Shown here in pieces: positions 11,859 through 23,727 of a stretch of 64,000 bases of DNA. The translations under genes were made by a program, and so were the position numbers. The stretch covers positions 108,616,067-108,680,066 of the forward strand of contig OY998177.1 in NCBI GenBank assembly GCA_963921935.1. Reading direction: 5' to 3'. Every line of letters starts with the position of its first letter. Position 1 is the first letter of the stretch. Under the pieces are notes generated by a model, which saw only the letters and a program-made list of their open reading frames with translations, ran no database searches and was not told where the DNA came from. This DNA is from Galeruca laticollis (lineage: Eukaryota; Arthropoda; Insecta; Coleoptera; Chrysomelidae).

Positions 11859-11930
11859 TGTTAGCCTTTACGAGATTACCTCGTAACCAAAACCTCTGTA
11901 GTGTCCCATAAAAAGTTTCACTTCAAAAAT
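11859..11930 (+). repeat. Direct repeat ending in the CATAAAAAGTTTCACTTC block, copy 1
   Basis: About 72 bases matching 12517-12588. The last 32 bases (starting TAGTGTCCCATAAAAAG) are identical and the upstream GTTAGC...ACGAG...CAAAACG part is diverged. Confidence 0.55.
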
Positions 11931-12516
11931 ATTTCCATAAATAAAGCAACACTAGTTACAACGACTTTCTCTGATGAACTGAGACTTACTTGCTCTTCTA
12001 CGTACAGGTTAGCAAATATAGCTGAAAGTTTGAAAGTGGACACGCCCACGATGCGCAATGGTCTCAATGCGGAAAGTAGGAGATAACACAGTTTATGCTT
12101 AAACTTTAATGAGTACAGAACTTATCTGTACGGACAAGTATACCTGTTTATTTCCTTTTTCAATATATTTCAATACTCTTGTTACGTTTTATTACATATT
12201 TTTTTCAAAATAATACAAATAAATACACAATGCAAAGAAATTTCCTAGTTTTTATCGCCTTAATTTTAAAGGTAAACAATTTCTATATTAATTTCGCACT
12301 GGATTATACCAATATCGGCAGAAATTATTAAGCGCTTTTGGTATCCTTTTCCCCCCGAATGCGTTCTCACTTTATCGTTCGCGCAGCGAAGTGGGTATTG
12401 ATAAACGGAATAAAATGATCGCCATCAATAAACAATGCCCTGCGACTATTCTCGGCGTCTCCTCTTTGTGCGGATCTTCGTTAATTTTTTCCGCCTCTCT
12501 CACAAGGAGTTTAACA

Positions 12517-12588
12517 GTTTTGTTAGCTCGACGAGTTAACTCTCATGACAAAACGCTAGTGTCCCATAAAAAGTTTCACTTCAAAAAT
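12517..12588 (+). repeat. Direct repeat ending in the CATAAAAAGTTTCACTTC block, copy 2
   Basis: Second copy of the 11859-11930 repeat, lying three bases before the palindromic MITE at 12592. Confidence 0.55.
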
Positions 12589-12591
12589 GTT

Positions 12592-13096
12592 GTTCAATAA
12601 TGGGATATTTTATCGGAATTCCGGTATGACCGAGGATTACCAGGGTAATTTTTACGTTCTTTAGCGTAACACAAATCTCAATCTATAAGATTTTTAAATA
12701 TAATATGCAGGTAATTATGGCCTAACATTTAAGTTAAGCATTTTGCAAGGAAATTCATTATAAATGTCCATAAAATTAATAATTTTGAACGTAGAGACAT
12801 TTAACACAAAATATTATAAAGAAAAGTCGAAATGGTGTCCTCCGATGATTGGTTCGTCATCTTTTAATTGTTTCGATAACTAGCCACTAACAAGTTCAAA
12901 ATTATTAATTCTATTGACGTTCACAATATTGCCTTACAAAATTCTTAAAGCTGTTCAACTTAAATTGTAGGACATAATTTCTGGAGAAATATACTGGGTA
13001 TTCTAGTTAAAATAACAAAGTTGCCCTATTCCTAAAAGCCACTGTGTTAATTTCTGGTCAAACCGGAATTCCGATAACTAATCCCATTATTGAGAA
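12592..13096. mobile_element. Palindromic (foldback-type) MITE
   Basis: About 505 bp with inverted ends. The left end starts TCAATAATGGGAT and contains TATCGGAATTCCGGT; the right end is its complement (13058-13096). Similarity continues inward: a TTAAGTTxxxCATTTTG region and the AATTAATAATTTTGAAC block occur in both arms in opposite orientation, so most of the element could fold into one long hairpin. No coding sequence. No convincing target duplication could be assigned. Confidence 0.7.
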
Positions 13097-13099
13097 AAA

Positions 13100-14150
13100 A
13101 ATTCATATGATCCAAATTTAATAAACCCAACAATATTTATCATCATCATGATTTATCGGCTGGATTTCCTCAGAAAAGCAGCTAGAAAACAGGGAAAGGT
13201 CACTTAAGGTGAATATTTTTGTAGGTGTAATTAATTTTATTATCATTTCTTTTTCACGGTATAAAAATAATCGAACAATCGCTCCAATATACACTGTTTC
13301 TAGTTCACGAACATTTTTTTATTGATTAAATCCATTTATTAAATGAAGTAGCTGGTCATTTCAAGTGTTAGTGATCTAATGTAAAGTTCATTATTCAAAT
13401 TACTTTTCCTAATGGAATTTAAAAAGCTCTATTCATCTTCGAATTCTTGTGATAGAGAATGACTTAAATTTCTAGGGAACGGTTACTACAGGTATGTGTG
13501 GGTTGGGAACGTTTGTGTCTGTTGTTTTCTCAAATTTCAAGTGTGAATTGTTAAAAAATATACAACACACAGCCGACAAAACAGGATAACATATCGTTTA
13601 CTGGGTAGAGATTGATTTTCTGTCTGTATGCCAACGATTCTACATACTCAAACTTTGTGAAATATGATTGTTTAATATGTGTTTCTAGTTTCAACAATAG
13701 TTGCAAATTGTATAAACATTTTTTAATGTTGGCCATAGAAATCGAAATTAAGTAAACTATGACTTATCCTTTATATGTCACGTCAAATTGCCTATTGATG
13801 GTAACTTACACAATCTTAACATTATGTCTTCTAGCTGCGAATCTAGAAACTAGAAATATTGATTTACCTGGTACATTTTACGGCTTTAAGCAAACATTTC
13901 CATAGAATAAAATTGGCATTCTTCGGTAAATGGAAAAAGTGGAGGTAAAACATGTCTTTTAATTGGGGGGTTTGTTGATCACGAATTTTGAAGTATGCAA
14001 GGGTAGCTTAAAAGGTGCCGCACAAGACTAGACGTGGGCTAGGACTAGACAGTCGTCTGGCGCTTTAATTTAGGAGAGTAATTATAATATATTTGAGGAT
14101 ACGATGGGCAACTGTTGAAATACTTATAGTTTATTGCTAAAATGCATAGC
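13100..14150. other. Non-coding interval
   Basis: No supported gene or repeat. Short ORFs here have no family resemblance. Confidence 0.4.
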
Positions 14151-14159
14151 AATTGTTTG

Positions 14160-14540
14160 TATCTAATTTAGGAACACCATTATTTTTATGATGATTTTTT
14201 ACATCATTTTAAATTGTCATATGGTGAGAAGAATTTCTAAAATGTTTAAATCATATATATTTGCAGTTGCAGTTTACTACATTGGAAAAAAAATTATCAA
14301 TATATTTCACACAATAAATTTTTTATTATTTTGCTAGCAAAACTTTGGTCCCTAGAATACTTGTGTAATAAAAATATAAACAATGTCAACCCTTCACCCA
14401 TTGAAAGGGCACGTATCTTCTTTGTCGGTGAAATATTTTATTATAACAGCTCAGGGAAGAGTCTGAGTGAGAAATTTCATGAACCTCTCTTAAGCAATCT
14501 CATTACCTATTGTGTAATGTGTTTGTGGTAATCACAATTT
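14160..14540 (+). repeat. Dispersed repeat family, copy 1
   Basis: Matches the complement of 26610-27010 over ~380 bases. Shared landmarks include ATTTAGGAACACC, CAATATATTTCACACAATA, TTTGTCGGTGAAATATTTT and GAGAAATTTCATGAACC. Non-coding and of unknown class; the two copies are in opposite orientation. Confidence 0.65.
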
Positions 14541-14889
14541 AACTCAAAACGGCAAAAGAAGTTTAGGTGATTAATTTCAAACAAGTTATTAACTTATTAG
14601 TAGCGATCTCTTCATGTAACGGTAGGTTTTGAATTTATTTTCACACCTCCACGTCTGAATAATCAGAAAATTTCTACTAATGATAACCCAATAATTTCAA
14701 AAACTTTACCTTGATATCGTTACTATGATATGATCATTAAAATGGAGAAATGCTAGAATTTGCAAGTTATATAGAAAATGCAGTTATAATAAGAAAACTT
14801 TTTAGATTTCGAAAAACATATAAATTGATTTTAAATACTGTACCACATTATTGTTGTCTGATTTATCACTGAGCCCTTCTTTTAAGTCT

Positions 14890-15307
14890 TTTCCAGTATT
14901 GGGAATCTGTCTTTCAATTGAATATACCGGATACTCGGATATTAGTAAATGTTTAACACTAAGCTTCACATCACAAGCGAACCACTGTTGTTCAGTAAGT
15001 AACTGAATAACTATGCGTTAGACGTGTATGTCCAATTCGTTGTCTAGATAATATTGTTTGAGCTCTACGTTTCTGAGGAATATATTCCCAAGGAAGCACT
15101 GAATTTTTTACCTCTTCCAATTTTAAGTTTGATGTATTCAAACGTCTCTGTCAGTGAGATCCATGCATTTAGGTCCAAGTGTGTGTACAGTTTCTTCCAA
15201 GTAAATATCTTCCAATTTACTTCTTTAGCTAGTCCATCTACAATATCGTTGCCCTCTATACTTATATGGGACGATACCAGAAGGAACTGAATATCGAATT
15301 TTTTCAT
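14890..15307 (-). pseudogene. LINE 3' fragment: RNase H end plus zinc-knuckle tail
   Basis: Minus-strand frame from 15307 gives an RNase H C-terminal segment (SSHISIEGNDIVDGLAKEV, compare the usual HVGIxGNExADxLAK). Downstream, in a shifted frame with stops, comes the RxRIGHTRLTHSY block and a degraded Cys/His tail typical of LINE ORF2 C-termini. It is cut at 15307/15310 by the adjoining PLE. Confidence 0.7.
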
Positions 15308-15369
15308 TGTTTTAAATGAACCTTACTGTTTCTAGTTAATTCCACAATATATTGAAAAGATTTTAAAAA

Positions 15370-15421
15370 TTCTGAGATAATTGACAATTCGATATTAAAT
15401 ATCATCGTCAAAATGAAAGAA
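15370..15421 (-). ncRNA. Degenerate hammerhead-like motif, PLE copy 1
   Basis: Core reads TTGACGA in place of CTGANGA, and the GAAAC-AATT-GTC segment has lost five bases (GAATTGTC). Stem II (GATATT/AATATC) is intact. Probably inactive. Confidence 0.4.
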
Positions 15422-15744
15422 GTTACATTTCATTTGTAGTCTATCTGATGTTTAATAATTATTTTGGCTAGACCAAGAAGTGACCTACCTAGTGATTGAC
15501 TTATTATATGTTTATAGAAAAAATAAGAAGAATGATATTAAAATATTAAAGCTTAGATATTATTAGCCCTATGGAAATATCCTGGTTGTCATTTGTCCAA
15601 TTAAGATCAGTATAACTGTGCAATGATATAGAAAGCCAGGAAAACTATATCTGCTGATCTTTACAATTATCACTTAAGAAGGCAGTTTGAAAGTGCGGAA
15701 CTCCCTAGATTTATCTGTTCATTGACAACTTGATATTGTGGGTT

Positions 15745-16053
15745 TCATAAGGGTCTTCTCATTTCTAACTCTTCAAGGAAATCCAGTTCTTGTTTCTTAT
15801 CACAAATATGTAGTGCTTCTAGTTGTGTGTTAGTTGTCAATGAATGTTTGGTGTCAAGTAGATGTTTTGCGTAATGGGACTTATCTGATTGATTTAATCT
15901 ATATGCTCGTAAATGTTCACTGTATCTGATCTCAAAATTTCTAAAGGTTTTACCCAAATTGACAGCATTACATTCTGGACATTCAAGTTTATTTATACCA
16001 GACTTCTTTAGTGGGGATATTTTTGTTTTTACATTTAACAATTTTGTACTCAC
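15745..16053 (-). pseudogene. PLE GIY-YIG endonuclease-type C-terminal fragment
   Basis: Open frame of 102 residues. KSGINKLECPECNAVNLGKT followed by RNFEIRYSEH and SHYAKHLLDTKHS matches the layout of the GIY-YIG endonuclease of Penelope elements (GIYxLxCxxCxxxYxGxTxRxxxxRxxEH, then AxHLxxxxH). The second tyrosine of the GIY-YIG signature reads N in VNLGKT, so activity is doubtful. In an active element this domain would nick target DNA for primed reverse transcription. The upstream RT is missing. Confidence 0.75.
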
Positions 16054-16089
16054 ATTAGGTACTTTCTGTTTTAGAAGAAATTGTTGTAT

Positions 16090-16450
16090 TTGTTGCTGAA
16101 GATATCATCTTTGAAATATTATTAAATATATTACCTGCATATATGATCGTTTTATAATTTCTCATAAAGAAAATTATTTGAATTAGATTTTAAAGCTATT
16201 TCAGATACTGTAGCTATTATTTGATTAATATTATTCGTGAATTTTGGTGTTATGCTGTATTTTAAACATTTATTCAAAAATTCTATTTCACTATCTGTAA
16301 AATTAGTGACTGAGTGTACTTACATTTTCATGATGTTTAGAGTATTGAATTCTATGTTTTGTGTGTTCAAGTTTCTGCAGTTTTTGTTCTTGTTTCTTAA
16401 ATTTCTTGTGCTTCATCATGCTGACACTTTCTCTGATTTTATCATTTAAA
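16090..16450 (-). pseudogene. PLE N-terminal coding remnant
   Basis: Minus-strand translation in mixed frames gives a lysine-rich segment (KHKKFKKQEQKLQKLEHTKH) and then TDSEIEFLNKCLKYSITPKF, matching the conserved region ahead of the RT in Penelope elements (LTxxExxxLxKGLKFxxTP). Several stops. The frame ends within EKL-stop and joins the GIY-YIG part with the RT absent. Confidence 0.55.
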
Positions 16451-16655
16451 CAGTCAAATTCTACTGGATGTAGTTGGAACGTGAGTTCAGAATGTTCAAC
16501 TTTTATGTAGTTGTCTCATTTTTTACATTATTCTCTAAGCCATACTCGTTGAGCACATTTCATAGCTTTTTGTGCTTGAGGTGTTTTAGAATGGCATTTT
16601 ATATTTATATAATTTGGGTATTACCTTTTTTCTAAGGCTTCAAATGAAATGTAAC

Positions 16656-16711
16656 TTCTGTCATTCTGACGATGATATATAGTATCGAAGCAATTGTCAA
16701 TTATCTTAGAA
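16656..16711 (+). ncRNA. Hammerhead ribozyme-like motif, PLE copy 2
   Basis: TTCT-GTC-ATT-CTGACGA-T-GATA/TATC-GAAG-CAATTG-TC-AAT-TATCTT-AGAA. Same fold as the copy at 61659, but GAAA has become GAAG. It lies in the inverted 5' repeat of the PLE, antisense to the PLE coding strand. Confidence 0.5.
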
Positions 16712-16830
16712 TTTTTAAAAAAATTTCAATATTTTGTGGAATTAACTAGAAATAGTAAGTTTCATTTGAAACAGTAAAATGAGTAGATTCCACGAAGTGG
16801 GGTCTAGCTGGTATTATATATTTGTTATAA

Positions 16831-17189
16831 TGATTTTGGGGCAGTTAAGGAAACCGTTATTAAGAGCCAGGAGGATGAATCTTGAGTTTGGATATTGAAA
16901 TACTATTATTATTGACGGAAAGGAATTTTATGTAGACATTTCACAAATATACGGTATAAAACAGTTAAATAGAATAAATTCAGTAGTTCCATTATGACGC
17001 GTTTGTCAAAAAAAAGTTCAGGCAGGGAAATTTGTAATCATAATATGCCTTCTGATATAAAAATTTAGCCCCTCTCAGATAATAGCTGCTACTCCTAAAT
17101 ATTCAAATATGAAGTAGGGGCTTGTGATACTTAATTTGAAATGTCTTTTATTGTGGAAATTCACAAGAAAATAAACGGGTTTGAAGATT
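16831..17189. other. Non-coding interval
   Basis: Spacer between the PLE end and the satellite array; nothing recognised. Confidence 0.4.
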
Positions 17190-17960
17190 AAAACTAACTT
17201 TTGCGCATCTGTGGCCCTGAATAATATTCTATCGTAAAATTATCACCTGTATACACTTCGGGGTATGTATCGTGCTAACAAACCGAAATTTGTCCAAAAA
17301 TAACCAAAAATGTAGTATATCTGGATTTATAGGACCCGCTGTACTCGCTCCAGTCAGCTGAAAATCAATAGGGTACATCTGTGAGAAACCTTAAACAATA
17401 TTCAATCATAAAATTGGTCACTTGTATACACTCTGGAGGCTGTTTCTTGCTAACAAACTGAAAATTCTCCAAAAATGACAAAAATTTGGTACTTCGAGTA
17501 CCATAGAACCCGTTGTACTGGCATTAGTGAGCTGAATATCAATAGGATTCATCTTTGAGGCGCTCTGAAAAATACCCAAACATAAAATTGGTCACTTGTA
17601 TATACTCCAGAGGCTGTATCGTGCTAAGGAACTGAAATTTCTTCAAAAATGACAAAAATATCGTATACCTGTTGTACAAGCTAAGGTGAGCTGAAAATCA
17701 ATAGGTTTCATCTGTGGGATGTCCAGAATAATATTCAAACATAAAATTGGCGACTTGTTGAACTCCGGAGGCTGTATAGTGCTAACAAATTGCAATTTCT
17801 CAAAAAATTACTAAAATGTCATACTTCTAGTACCATAGCACCCGTTGTGCTGGCGCTGGTGAGCTGGAAATCAATAGGGTTCATCTGTGGCATGTTCTTA
17901 ACTATATTCAATCATAAATTTGGTGACTTGTTGCACTCCAGAGGATGTATCGTGCTAACG
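17190..17960. repeat. ~170-bp satellite array, about 4.5 units
   Basis: Units begin near 17205, 17368, 17549, 17708 and 17880. Each carries CATCTGTG, an AATATTCAAxCATAAAATTGG block, CTTGTATACACTC, GGAGGCTGTATCGTGCTAAC and GTGAGCTGAAAATCAATAGG. Spacing varies from ~160 to 180 bp and units are diverged. No coding. One unit in opposite orientation occurs inside the element at 27391-28190. Confidence 0.8.
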
Positions 17961-18140
17961 AAAAGTGGCAGACGACGACGACGTTATACACGCAGAATTT
18001 TTGTTCTAAAAACCGTTTTTTTGGGTCGTTGATGGAAAACGTAAAAATAACTCAAACAAAATTTCCATATACTTTTCTCGCATATTAGATATGTTGGGTG
18101 GAAAAGTAAAAACAGAACTTTCTCAAGCGAAGGAAATTCG
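17961..18140 (+). repeat. Block B next to the satellite
   Basis: AAAAGTGGC, a GACGACGACG tract, a TTCTAAAAACCGTTTTTT run, a GAAAACGTxxAAATAACTCA stretch and GGGxGGAAAAGTA; its complement lies at 27710-27880, again directly beside satellite sequence. Confidence 0.6.
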
Positions 18141-18184
18141 TTCCAAAAAAATTGGATAGATAATGTCATTCCGTGATAATAATA

Positions 18185-19010
18185 CGATTAGATTAGATTA
18201 GAATTTACCGGGGTTACAGTGCACTGAAACCAAAGGTTTATTGTGCCCCCCTCCTATCAGAGCTATTCTCGCTACTACTACAGCTCGCCTTCCAGTTCCA
18301 AGGATCTAATGAACTCTAGTATTTGGGACGGCTTCAACGAGGTTAGGTCCTCACTCTTACAAGTTTCTTGTCTAAAGCATTTCTTGAGTTGGCTTGCAAT
18401 GGCGAGGCATTCCAGAACTAGGTGATCAGGAGTTTCATCCTCCTCCCCACAGAATCTACACTCGTCAATCTCTGCTAGACCTATTCTCATTAAGTACTTC
18501 CTAAGGCGGCAGTGTCCTGTAAGGAAGCCCGTGAGGAGATATAGCTTATATTTACTGAAGTCCCACTATTTTTTGGATCTGGCAGTGTCAAAGTTCCCCA
18601 GGAACTTTTTGGAATGTTCCAACCCGGGAAGGCATCGCCAGAGTGCTTCTCTTTCGGTTTCCTCTTTCTTCCGAAACTCTTTCTTGGAGGAGCATTTTGC
18701 TACACCACAGAAAGGCTCCAGGCCAATAAAGGGCATTTGTGCTCCTTCCCTGGCAAGTATATTGGCCTCTTCATGTCCCGTGATTCCCGAGTGGCCAGGA
18801 ACCCAGACTAAAGAGTCCCTGTTATTCTTGCCTAATTCATCAAGTTTTCTTCGGCACTCCCATGCGAACTTTGAGTCAATGACATGGGAGCTCAATGCTT
18901 TGATAGCTGCTTGACTATCAGAATGGATCGATATGTCACATTTCTGGTAGTTTCTTTCTAGATTCAATTCCACGCATCTTCCGATCGCAAGTATTTTTGC
19001 CTGAAAGACG
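18185..19010 (-). pseudogene. LINE 3' end: RNase H and C-terminal Cys/His region
   Basis: From 19010 leftward, SVFQAKILAI leads into RNase H (ISIHSDSQAAIKAL with the catalytic D, then VWVPGHSGITGHEEANILA). After a frame break comes GEEDETPDHLVLECLA, a CCHC-like C-terminal motif (18490-18278). The 3' end carries a short repeated tail (TAATCTAATC in sense). RNase H bearing LINEs belong to the I/R1/Jockey-like groups. One frameshift or stop near 18560 makes it dead. Confidence 0.75.
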
Positions 19011-19139
19011 CTACAATGAAAGTGTTATAATCAATGCAGCAGATGTTCCAAATACAAGCCTCCGAGACCTTCGCAGCATCCTAGACGTAATGATAGTAAA
19101 CATCTGTTTAGAATAGGAAGAGAAAGCAGCCCACTGGAC

Positions 19140-19763
19140 ATACCAAAGGTTATCTTCACTTTTAACAATTTACTGGGTTTGTCATTGTCAGAGTCCGATT
19201 TTATCAACATTTATCCACTCGGTCGAAATAGGGACAGTCCCATTAAGTTTCAATTCATTTCGTTTCTAACTAAACAGCAGATCTATAGGAATATAAAAAA
19301 TTTAGAGGAAACAAAGATTTCCATTGCTCAAGATCAAACACCAAAACAACGGGAGGAAGCCAAAATCTTAAGACATCATTTATATTTGGCAAAACAAAAA
19401 CATGATGAAAAACATTGCTTCATCAAAAACGGAAAACTTATTGTGAATGGAGATATATTCTACCCCTCGCAGCTTATGAAACATACCTATGAGGATGATG
19501 AAGTTGTAGAAGTAGAAGAACGTAACACAAAAAGTAATCCCTCGACTCCAACTGTAACAATAGTAAATAGAGACTCCAAAGAAGCTGAACCAAGTAATCA
19601 GAATCCCTCGAAAAACACTCCACAAGAGATAACTCCAAAAGGCACAAAAATAAAACCAAAGGAACCCCCCAAAGAAATATCCAGGAAATTTAAACATCTC
19701 GAAAGTAATCCTTATAGAACGAGAAACAATTCTTCATCATCAGGTGCAAATAAAGTAAAGTGA
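19140..19763 (+). pseudogene. LINE A ORF1 (5'-truncated)
   Basis: ORF1-type nucleic-acid-binding protein of an APE-class LINE. In frame from about 19160 to TGA at 19761-19763. Shares DFxxIYPLG, an ISIAQDQTPKQREE block (compare ISIVHDLTPTQRSE at 60202-60687), LRxHLYLAKQ and KLIVxG with the minus-strand ORF1 at 60202-60960. The N-terminal coiled coil seen in that copy is missing here. The tail is rich in K, P and N. Its role would be RNA binding and chaperone activity in the retrotransposition particle. Confidence 0.65.
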
Positions 19764-20108
19764 AACCATATGAAATTTATTTCAGCTATAGCTGTAACTG
19801 AATAAATAATTTCGAAAAAACTTTATAAATGTTTCAACCTGCTCCGGCACACAGAATATATATAAGTGCATAAATGGTTCGTCTACAACTTGTTACTATT
19901 ATAAACTAGTTTTTATTTTGGGTGTTCAACAATCACGTTTTCCTTTTTTTTATAAATACTGGATTGTTTGTGTTCATGTCATTGCAGTGTTTGTCAAATT
20001 CTAGATACTAGAAACTAACTTTTCTTTCTCTCAATAATTTAAAGTGACTGTAAACAAAAAAAGTTGTTATATCTTCTAATGTCATTGTGCGAATATAAAT
20101 CATAACAA

Positions 20109-23030
20109 ATGGATTTGTATCTAAGTCGGTATGAGAACAAGGAAATCGAGGCCCAAGTAATAAATTCGATATCGGATTTTGGTACATAATAAAATTGCAA
20201 AAAAGGTCAAATCTCAGTACTACATATGAATATCAGAAGTATCCAAAAAAATTTTGATGCATTTTTGCTTTTTCTAAACCAGCAGGCCGACTTTGATGCG
20301 ATTGCATTGACAGAAACGAATAGACAGAAAGATGTAAGTATTTTTAATATAAATGGATATCACTTAATTTATATTGATGGGGACTATAATAAATGCGACG
20401 GAGTAGTTTTGTATGTAAATAATAAACTAACACATTTTTACAAAATTGTCAAAATTTCTGAAACTAAAGGAATAGAATTGGAATTTAAATTAAGAAATGA
20501 AACTGTACACATAACCGCATTGTATAAATCACCTATTATATGTCCTAAAATCTTTAGTACGAACCTCAATAGTTATTTAAATAATAAAAAAGGAAATGAA
20601 TCTAAAATTCATATACTGATGGGTGACATTAATATTGATCTTTTATCAGATGTCGATCACGTTGAACAATATAAAAATACCCTAGAATCATTGGATTTTC
20701 TCTCTTACATTAATCAAATAACAAGACCCATAAGCAAAACTTGCCTAGACCACATTTATGTAAAAAATTTAAATTATGAAAATAATAATATTAAATCATT
20801 TATTTTTGACTACGGAATAACTGACCATCTCCCTTTAGCACTAATCATTCAATTTAAAGAGACATATGAAACAAAAAACGAAAATCAACCTAAGAAATTT
20901 ATTAATTATCCAAAGTTAAGAGAACAGTTACGAAATAAAAATTGGCAAAATATATACACGATTACTGGGGTGAAAGAATGTAAAGATTAATTCCTTTCTA
21001 TCTTACAGCAAAGTATCGAAGAATGTACTAGTATTGTAAAAAGATCGAAAATTAAAAAAGCTAAAACACCATGGATTACTGCGGGATTACTGAAATCTAT
21101 AAACGAAAAAAACAAAATCTATAAAAAACTTAAAAGTACCCCTAATGACATACTCTTAGATAAAAAATATCATGACTATAAAAACAAATTAAAAATACTC
21201 ATAAAAAATGCAAAGAATACTTATTTTAATAACTTGATCAATAAAAACTCCAATTCATCTGCAGCACTATGGAAATGTGTAACTGATATATGTGGCAAAT
21301 CCAAATCTGAAAGTAAAATAGATAACATTTTAAATGAAAAAAGTCAACTAATTAATGGCACCAAAGATATAGCCAATGCGTTTAATAATTTCTTCAGTGA
21401 TTTGGGGAAAAATTATGCCCAAAAGATACCCTCCCTCCAAAATTATGCTGAGAATATACAAACTCTAGACACAACTATGTATTTGTACCCCACAGATGAA
21501 GCTGAAGTGAAACATACTATAAATTCGTTAAAAAATAAAAAGTCACCAGGACTAGACGGCATTAAATCGGAAACTTTAAAAAAAATAAAACATGAAATAG
21601 CTACTTCACTTACCTATATGGTAAACAAATGCTTTAGTTCGGGAATCTTTCCTAAGTCGCTGAAAACAGGGTTAATTAAGCCTATTTTTAAAAACGATGA
21701 TATATCTAAAATGGAGAATTATCGGCCAATAACTCGTATTTCAACGATAAGTAAAATTTTTGAGAAGATCTTAAAATGTAGGCTATAGTTAAATTCTTCA
21801 ATAAGCATAACATTATTCCTGATAATCAGTATGGCTTTAGAGATGGAAAATCCACGGAGGATGGCAATATGATTATAACTAGAAACGCTATACAATTGCT
21901 TAGATGAAAAAATCCCTGCAGCGTGCATCTTTGTGGACCTCTCTAAGGCTTTTGATACCCTTAATCATAAAAAAATATCAAACAAATTAAAATTCTACGG
22001 TGTGCGTGGATTAACTTATAAGCTGTTGGAGAGTTATTTGAGTGAGCGAAAACGATATGTAACCATCGACAATTGCATAAGCGAGGCTAGAAATGTTACC
22101 TATGACGTGCCACAAGGCTCTGTACTGGGCCCGCTGCTATTCAATATCTATTTAAATTGCCTACTTTTCCTGGACATAAGAGGCAAAATTATTAGCTTCG
22201 CCAATAATACTGCCATCCTTTTTACCACTCCTACTTGGGCTCAGTTGAAAACACAAGCTGAAATCGCTTTTAAAAAAATAAAAACCTGGTTTCAATTTAA
22301 TAAACTAATACTAAATGTAGAAAAAACAAAATATATACCTTTCACATCATACCAGACAGGTCTACCAAATCTCGGATATTTGGATATTGACATGACTACT
22401 AAAATTCCAGAAGTAGATAGGATTAAATATCTTGGAATCATTATTGATCGTCATCTCAAATGGGATCTGCAAACAGAAAATATTGCTAACAAACTAAGAG
22501 GATTACTATCAAGGTTCAAGTACTTGAGAGACATCTTGGATATACACCACTTGAAAATGTTGTACTTGTCGTTAGTGCAGTCACAGCTGAGCTATGGCAT
22601 CTCTGGTTGGGGTGGAGTATATGATTGCCACCTTGAAAATGTTAATGTACTACAAAGGTGGATATTACGAATTATTCAGCAAAAGAGTATCAGGTTTCCA
22701 AGTGATGAGTTATATGTGATGAGCCAAGTTATGGATTTGAGGCAATTATACTACCTTAAAATACTGCTCTACCTAAAACGAAATTGAACATATATTAGAA
22801 CGTCTTGAACACACTCATGATACTAGGCATAAACAGAACACATACAACTTACCTAAAAGAGAAAAAAACTATTGGACAACACTGCTTTGATTACTTGGGC
22901 CCAAAAGTTCTAAGTCGAGTACCTGTAGAGCTACAAAACATTGAAGAATAGAAGAGCTTTAAATGTGAAATAAAAAAATGGATATTGTCAAAAAATAGAG
23001 ACTTTTTCCAAAATATAATAAACAAGATAT
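20109..23030 (+). pseudogene. LINE A ORF2: endonuclease plus reverse transcriptase, inactivated
   Basis: Starts at ATG 20109. APE-type endonuclease: MNIRSIQKNFDAFL, ALTETN, GDINIDLL, CLDHIYVKN and DHLPLAL. RT region: SPGLDGIKSE, YRPITRIS, DNQYGFRDGKST, FVDLSKAFDTLNH, VPQGSVLGPLLFNIYLN, then KYLGIIIDRHLKW. Inactivating changes: tandem stops at 20187-20192, TAA at 20988-20990, two compensating frameshifts around 21780-21910, a stop at 22785 and further frame breaks after it. The catalytic FADD box reads FANN (near 22200). Same family as the copy at 48407-51344. Belongs to a CR1/Jockey-like group; exact clade not settled. Confidence 0.85.
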
Positions 23031-23404
23031 AAAAAGAAAAATATGTGGTTGTATGTGTGTGCGAATATATGTGTATGTATGTGTTGAGAATTAATTTATA
23101 TTTACCTACCCGACTCACTATATCTACTCAACTAGTCAGTATTACTAAATTTGTCAATACTATACCGAATTGATCTTTATTATTATACTGATACTGTCAA
23201 TACTAAGAATAATATTTACTTAATTGTATCTTTATAATTTAATTTCACTCTATCTATTCATTATATCACACACAAGTTCTTGGTAACCTAGTTACTCTCA
23301 GCTCCAGTGGTTAATTATTTACTTCTACATCAAAAAATGTTAGTTAAATTTTGTAGTTTGTATATTTCTGTTTTGTTGTGAAATAAACATATATTATCTG
23401 TGGG

Positions 23405-23700
23405 CTAATAATATCTAAGCTCCAATATTTGTAATATCACATCTTCTTCTTTTTTCTATTAACATATGTTAAGTCAATCACAAGGTAGGTCAATAACTAC
23501 TAATCATCAGGTAGGCATCAAATGAAATGTAACTTCTGTCATTCTGACGATGATATTCAGTTATCGAAACAATTGTCATTTTTTTAGAATTTTCAACGTT
23601 TTTCATTATATTGTGGAATTAGCTAGAAACGTTGAGTTTCATTGAAAACACTAATATGAGTAGATTCCATGAAGTAAGGGTCGAGACAGTTGATTTCATA
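23405..23700 (+). mobile_element. PLE 3' end, solo fragment
   Basis: Matches 61508-61790 along its length, from GGGCTAATAATATCTAAGC through the hammerhead-like segment to GTTTCATTGAAAACAC. It contains no PLE coding sequence. Confidence 0.7.
23534..23589 (+). ncRNA. Hammerhead ribozyme-like motif, PLE copy 3
   Basis: TTCT-GTC-ATT-CTGACGA-T-GATA/TATC-GAAAC-AATT-GTC-ATTTTTTT-AGAA. Core residues match the consensus; the inner stem I pairs are weaker because ATT now faces ATT. Confidence 0.55.
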
Positions 23701-23727
23701 AATCGTAAGAGTTATTCTTATTCTTAA

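Larger units (their letters stand above)
15310..16830 (-). mobile_element. Internally deleted Penelope-like element with inverted ends
   Basis: Read on the minus strand, a 5' coding remnant (about 16450-16060) runs directly into the C-terminal GIY-YIG-type region (16053-15745), so the reverse transcriptase is deleted. The 3' non-coding part (15745-15310) matches 61346-61790 and 23405-23660. A second copy of the terminal segment lies at 16640-16800 in the opposite orientation, giving terminal inverted repeats, an arrangement known for PLEs. Confidence 0.75.

Noticed and set aside
18614..18914. Plus-strand ORFs over the LINE tail
   Set aside because: Antisense shadows of the RNase H reading on the minus strand.
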